A stretch of 54,041 nucleotides of DNA from Thermodesulfobacteriota bacterium (GTDB taxonomy: Bacteria > Desulfobacterota > DSM-4660 > Desulfatiglandales > Desulfatiglandaceae): contig JANQDY010000278.1 in the NCBI GenBank assembly GCA_028278625.1, forward strand, positions 1 through 54,041. Direction: 5' to 3'. Below are positions 50,605 to 54,041 of the stretch, piece after piece (positions within the stretch are counted from its first letter, which is position 1; every line of letters begins with the position of its first letter). The translations under genes were made by a program, and so were the position numbers. The notes under the pieces are model-generated. The model did no database searches. It had not been told where the DNA came from and worked only from the letters and a program-made list of their open reading frames with translations.

Positions 50605-51576
50605 TTAAAACAGCTTCATCACCAGTGCCGTCACCATGAGGTTAACAAGCGACAGGGGCAACAGCCACTTCCAGTTCAGGTTCAACAGCTGGTCAAATCG
50701 AAGGCGGGGGAACGTCCACCGAAACCACATCATGATCAGCAGCAGCACGTACATCTTCGCCAAAAACCACCAGACCCCCGGCAGGAAAGGCCCCTGCCAG
50801 CCCCCCAGAAACAGGGCGGTACAGACGCTACAGACGACAATCATGTTGGTGTATTCCGCCAGAAAAAAGAGCCCGAATCCCATGCCGGAATACTCCGTGT
50901 GAAATCCGGCTGTCAGCTCGCTTTCCGCCTCCGGCAGATCAAAGGGGTTCCGATTGGTTTCGGCCACGGCGCAAATGAAATAAATGAAAAATGCCAATGG
51001 CTGGGTCACCACGTTCCAATGCCATGGATAGGGTCCCTGTTGCGCCACCATCTCGGTCAGATTGAGCGTGCCGCTCATCAACGTCACCGCCAATACCGCC
51101 AAAAGCAGGGGGATCTCATAGCCCACCGCCTGGGCCACGGAACGGGCCGCTCCCAGCATGGACCACTTGTTGTCGGAACCCCATCCCGCCAGGCAGAGCG
51201 CCAGCACGTTGATGCTTGAAAATGCCAGAATGAGCAGCAGTCCCAGATTCACCTCCAGTCCGGTAAGGATCGGGCCAAAGGGGACGGGAAGCAATAACAG
51301 CAGGGTCGGTGCAAAGGCGGCCACTGGCGCCAGCCAGAAAAGAAGCGGATCGGCGCCGTCCGGTTTGAGGGGCTGCTTTGAAAGGAGTTTGACGGCATCG
51401 GCAACCGTTTGAAACATGCCGTGGGGCCCCACCTCAAAGGGTCCCGGCCGGCGATGCACGTGCCCCGCCACCTTACGCTCCAGATAGACCAGAAAGATGA
51501 CACTCACCGCCACAAAGAGCGCCGTCACAATAACCGCGGCAATCATCCTCAGCAATTGTACTTGGTCAAAGGTCAT
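50605..51576 (-). CDS. nuoH: complex I subunit NuoH
   Basis: This is a 323-residue membrane subunit at the quinone chamber. Seen: YLERKVAGHVHRRPGP, GSDNKWSMLGAARSVAQAVGYE and ICAVAETNRNPFDLPEAESEL, the conserved Glu-rich loops. ATG 51576 follows AAAGGGAAGGGC. It is 10 bases downstream of nuoD. Confidence 0.95.
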   Translation of the reverse strand: MTFDQVQLLRMIAAVIVTALFVAVSVIFLVYLERKVAGHVHRRPGPFEVGPHGMFQTVADAVKLLSKQPLKPDGADPLLFWLAPVAAFAPTLLLLLPVPFGPILTGLEVNLGLLLILAFSSINVLALCLAGWGSDNKWSMLGAARSVAQAVGYEIPLLLAVLAVTLMSGTLNLTEMVAQQGPYPWHWNVVTQPLAFFIYFICAVAETNRNPFDLPEAESELTAGFHTEYSGMGFGLFFLAEYTNMIVVCSVCTALFLGGWQGPFLPGVWWFLAKMYVLLLIMMWFRWTFPRLRFDQLLNLNWKWLLPLSLVNLMVTALVMKLF

Positions 51577-51586
51577 GCCCTTCCCT

Positions 51587-52708
51587 TTACCGATCAATCT
51601 CGGGGATCACCAGGTCCAGGCTCCCCAGGATGGATACCGCATCCTGCAGCAGATGACCCTTTGCCAGTTCCCCGAAAAGGCTCAGATTGCTGAAACCGGG
51701 CGATCGCAGTTTAACCCGGTAGGGGCATTTGTCGCCGCCGGAGACCACATAGACCCCGATCTTCCCCCGGGCCCCTTCCACCGCAAAGTAGGCATCTCCT
51801 TTCGGGGGTTTCCATCTTGGTTTGGGGGCCTTTTTGACGATGTGCTCGCCTGTGGGTATTCCGCCCACGGCCTGTTCGATGATGTTTAGGCTTTCCGCCA
51901 TCTCAGCCATGCGCACCCGGTACCGTCCCATGGCATCGCCCGTCTCCTCAACCGGTATTCTAAAATCGAAACGATGGTAGATGGAATAGGGTTCGCTGAT
52001 CCGGATATCGTAGGCCTGATTGGACCCTCTCAGAACGGGCCCGGTTGCCCCGTATTTCCGGCAGGTCTCTTTGGAGAGGACCCCCACTCCTTCAGAACGC
52101 TTGCGGAAGATGATATTGTCGGTCACAAGGTCCCGGTACATGGGAAGGCGGTCCCTCATATATTTTACAAAGGCAAGGGTTTCCAGAAGGAATTCGTCAC
52201 TCACATCGTTTGCCACCCCGCCGGGGCGGAAGAAACTGTAGGTGAGCCGGGATCCGGACACCGGCTGAAGGAGATCCAGAATCTTCTCACGATCCTCAAA
52301 AGCGTACATGATGGGGGTGAAAGCACCCAGATCCAGGATATAGGCCCCGAACCAGACCAGATGAGAAGAGATGCGGTTCAGCTCCGCCGTAATAACCCTT
52401 ATATACTCCGCCCGCTCCGGCACCCGGATGCCCGCCAGACGCTCAAGGGCTCCCACATAGGCCCAGTTCCATCCCAGCGGGTTCAGGTAGTCGATGCGTC
52501 CCAGATTGGGCATGTACTGGAGACATGTTCTATTCTCTCCCATCTTCTCATGCATTCGGTGAAGGTATCCGATAACCGGCGTCGCTTTGACGATAACCTC
52601 ACCGTCCAAGACCAGCACGATTCTCAGCACCCCGTGGGTGGAGGGATGCTGGGGACCCATGTTGATGACCATGGTCTGCTCATCTATTAGGGCCGGTTCA
52701 GGATTCAT
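51587..52708 (-). CDS. nuoD: complex I subunit NuoD (49 kDa, quinone-site)
   Basis: This is a 373-residue quinone-binding subunit. Seen: the N-terminal MVINMGPQHPSTHGVLR, GYLHRMHEKMGENRT and GVYVVSGGDKCPYRVKLR; the conserved His and Tyr near the quinone are present. Unlike hydrogenase large subunits the Ni ligands are absent. The ATG at 52708 overlaps nuoC by 11 bases; it is separate, not fused with nuoC. Confidence 0.95.
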   Translation of the reverse strand: MNPEPALIDEQTMVINMGPQHPSTHGVLRIVLVLDGEVIVKATPVIGYLHRMHEKMGENRTCLQYMPNLGRIDYLNPLGWNWAYVGALERLAGIRVPERAEYIRVITAELNRISSHLVWFGAYILDLGAFTPIMYAFEDREKILDLLQPVSGSRLTYSFFRPGGVANDVSDEFLLETLAFVKYMRDRLPMYRDLVTDNIIFRKRSEGVGVLSKETCRKYGATGPVLRGSNQAYDIRISEPYSIYHRFDFRIPVEETGDAMGRYRVRMAEMAESLNIIEQAVGGIPTGEHIVKKAPKPRWKPPKGDAYFAVEGARGKIGVYVVSGGDKCPYRVKLRSPGFSNLSLFGELAKGHLLQDAVSILGSLDLVIPEIDR

Positions 52709-53219
52709 GGGAAACCCCGTCCATCTCCTCAAACACCCGGAAGTCGGGCTTTCGCTCCACAATCTCACCGGGACGTATCAGTTCCCTTAAGGGCACCCGA
52801 TCCTTTTCCCCTTTTTGGAGGGGGTGTTCCGTCATGTCTTCCGGCAAAAGGAGCGGCGTCAAATCCGGGTGCCCCGAAAAATGGATACCGAAAAAATCCC
52901 TTGTCTCCCGTTCATGCCACAGGGCTCCCCCATAGCGGTCGCTGATGGTGGGAATTTGCGGCCCGTGGTGGTTCAATATCGCATAGAGTACAACCCGATC
53001 GGGTCCGGCCCAGGAACTGAAATGGTAGATGACCACGAATCCCTCAACGGTATCCACGCAGGAGATGTCTTCCAGGAAATATTCCTTTTGATCCAGGCGC
53101 CGGACGGCTTCGGAAACCAGATGGGGTGGCAGAAAGAGCCCCCAGGAAACGCCTCTTTCTTCAAAATCATGCCGGCACAGACACTGGAAATCAAGATCCT
53201 TCATCCATGGGGGTTTCAT
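52698..53219 (-). CDS. nuoC: complex I subunit NuoC (30 kDa)
   Basis: This is a 173-residue peripheral subunit, recognised by [19 protein letters not shown] and [19 protein letters not shown]. It starts at ATG 53219 in an ATGA overlap with nuoB. It binds to NuoD and helps hold the Q module. Confidence 0.92.
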   Translation of the reverse strand: MKPPWMKDLDFQCLCRHDFEERGVSWGLFLPPHLVSEAVRRLDQKEYFLEDISCVDTVEGFVVIYHFSSWAGPDRVVLYAILNHHGPQIPTISDRYGGALWHERETRDFFGIHFSGHPDLTPLLLPEDMTEHPLQKGEKDRVPLRELIRPGEIVERKPDFRVFEEMDGVSHES

Positions 53220-53719
53220 CTTCCCGCTTCCCCCGGCATCTCGGGCCACCAGCGCCGGCCGGTGATCTTTTTCTGCAGTTCAAAGAGCCCTTCAAGGAGT
53301 GCTTCCGGCCTTGCCGGGCATCCTGGGACATACACGTCCACGGGAATGATCCGGTCCACCCCTTCAACAACAGCGTATTGCCCCTTGAACCTGAAGGGTC
53401 CCCCTGATATGGCACAGTTTCCCATGGCAATGACCCATTTGGGCGCCGGCATCTGTTCGTATAACCGCTCTATGGCAGGCGCCAGTTTACGGGTGATGGT
53501 GCCGGCCACGATCATGAGATCCGACTGGCGGGGGGAAGGCCGGAACACCTCGGCCCCGAAACGTGCCAGATCAAACCTGGCCATGCCGGCGGCCATCATT
53601 TCAATGGCACAGCAGGCAAGCCCGAAGGTCAGAGGCCAGAGGGACATGGCGCGGCAAACATTTTGAAATTTCTCAGCCAGCTCCATGTGAAAAATGGGAG
53701 GCGCCCATTCATCTCCCAT
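53216..53719 (-). CDS. nuoB: complex I subunit NuoB, N2 cluster
   Basis: This is a 167-residue subunit that holds the terminal [4Fe-4S] cluster N2. Seen: [28 protein letters not shown] and [15 protein letters not shown], which supply the four cysteines (Cys-Cys pair, Cys, Cys). ATG 53719 follows GGTGAG; a GTG at 53746 is also in frame. It begins just past the nuoA stop. Confidence 0.95.
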   Translation of the reverse strand: MGDEWAPPIFHMELAEKFQNVCRAMSLWPLTFGLACCAIEMMAAGMARFDLARFGAEVFRPSPRQSDLMIVAGTITRKLAPAIERLYEQMPAPKWVIAMGNCAISGGPFRFKGQYAVVEGVDRIIPVDVYVPGCPARPEALLEGLFELQKKITGRRWWPEMPGEAGR

Positions 53720-53724
53720 TGAAC

Positions 53725-54041
53725 TCACCGAATCCTTTGCGACCACTTAAAGACCCCTTTTGCATGAAAAAAAAGAACCGCCAGCCCCAGCACCAACAGG
53801 AAAAGAAAGACTTTTACGAAGGCTCCAAAACCCACGGCCTGAGCGTAATAAAGGGCCACCGGGAACAGATAGAGCACGTCCACCTCAAAGGCCAGAAAGA
53901 TGAGGGCGTACATGTAGTAATTGAGATGAAACTGAATTCGTGCGCCGGCCAGCGGTTCCATGCCGCATTCATATGGCATTCCCATTTGCCGGCCACGGGC
54001 CCGGGGTGAAAGGAAAAAACCGCCGGCCAGCGCTCCGGCGG
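53725..54041 (-). CDS. nuoA: complex I subunit NuoA, partial (5' end outside window)
   Basis: This is the C-terminal 105 residues or so of NuoA; its start lies beyond the right edge. Seen: [17 protein letters not shown] with the conserved Glu and Cys, [14 protein letters not shown], and two membrane helices. Upstream codons to 54040 continue the frame ([18 protein letters not shown]), so the 86-residue start at 53985 is not the true one. First visible gene of the operon. Confidence 0.92.
   Translation of the reverse strand, partial: AGALAGGFFLSPRARGRQMGMPYECGMEPLAGARIQFHLNYYMYALIFLAFEVDVLYLFPVALYYAQAVGFGAFVKVFLFLLVLGLAVLFFHAKGVFKWSQRIR

Overview
This window reads as part of the chromosome of an anaerobic, probably Desulfobacterota-like (deltaproteobacterial sulfate-reducing or syntrophic) bacterium. 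The basis is the gene content: a ferredoxin-type complex I without the NADH-oxidising subunits, a bifurcating-type EtfAB with an acyl-CoA dehydrogenase, polyferredoxins, two Tat-exported DUF362 proteins, acyl-CoA metabolism and branched-chain-type ABC uptake. No rRNA, tRNA, CRISPR array or intact insertion sequence was seen.

Layout. (1) 1-3.3 kb: a 3'-truncated acyl-CoA dehydrogenase, an orphan receiver-domain protein, an enoyl-CoA hydratase family protein and a TetR regulator. (2) 3.6-10.8 kb: a plus-strand operon with a long-chain-type acyl-CoA ligase followed by LivG, LivH, LivM, substrate-binding protein and LivF, so import and CoA activation of an organic acid are probably coupled. (3) 10.8-14.0 kb, minus strand: EtfA with an N-terminal ferredoxin domain, EtfB and acyl-CoA dehydrogenase, with the EtfB signature of electron-bifurcating types. 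(4) 14.3-19.1 kb: HMG-CoA synthase family enzyme (plus); crotonase, XRE-cupin regulator, CPSC thioredoxin-like protein and YqeB-like protein (minus). (5) 19.4-22.3 kb: hydrolase, PPOX flavoprotein and K+ channel, plus a transposase remnant.

(6) 22.3-29.4 kb, minus strand, is the most unusual block. In transcription order it encodes an exported cyclic-nucleotide-binding-fold protein that lacks the phosphate-binding arginine; a 728-residue fusion of radical SAM, an ArsM-like C-terminal region and a DUF5714-like domain; a Tat-exported DUF362 protein; a DUF6599-like secreted protein; a second Tat-exported DUF362 protein; and a NapH-NapG fusion polyferredoxin. It looks like an undescribed extracytoplasmic redox or maturation system. 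(7) 29.6-33.0 kb: an orphan RelE-like protein and a second membrane redox group (NapH-like ferredoxin, DsbD_2-type membrane protein, DUF2141 protein and a small membrane-anchored protein).

(8) 33.3-39.1 kb is accessory DNA: CGGC and HAD proteins, a Qnr-like pentapeptide-repeat protein, cupin, TIGR04076 protein, two toxin-antitoxin pairs (DUF433/DUF5615 and Phd/PIN), gene remnants and a few orphans. (9) 39.4-42.9 kb: a large lipoprotein of unknown function and a receiver-PAS-GAF-HD-GYP protein. (10) 42.95 kb to the right edge, minus strand: nuoA(partial)-B-C-D-H-I-J-K, then two antiporter-like subunits, then nuoM and nuoN. Because nuoE, nuoF and nuoG are absent, reduced ferredoxin is the likely electron donor, which fits ferredoxin being made by the Etf/dehydrogenase pair. 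One antiporter-like subunit has lost conserved proton-path residues.

All calls were made by reading the sequence; no database search was possible.
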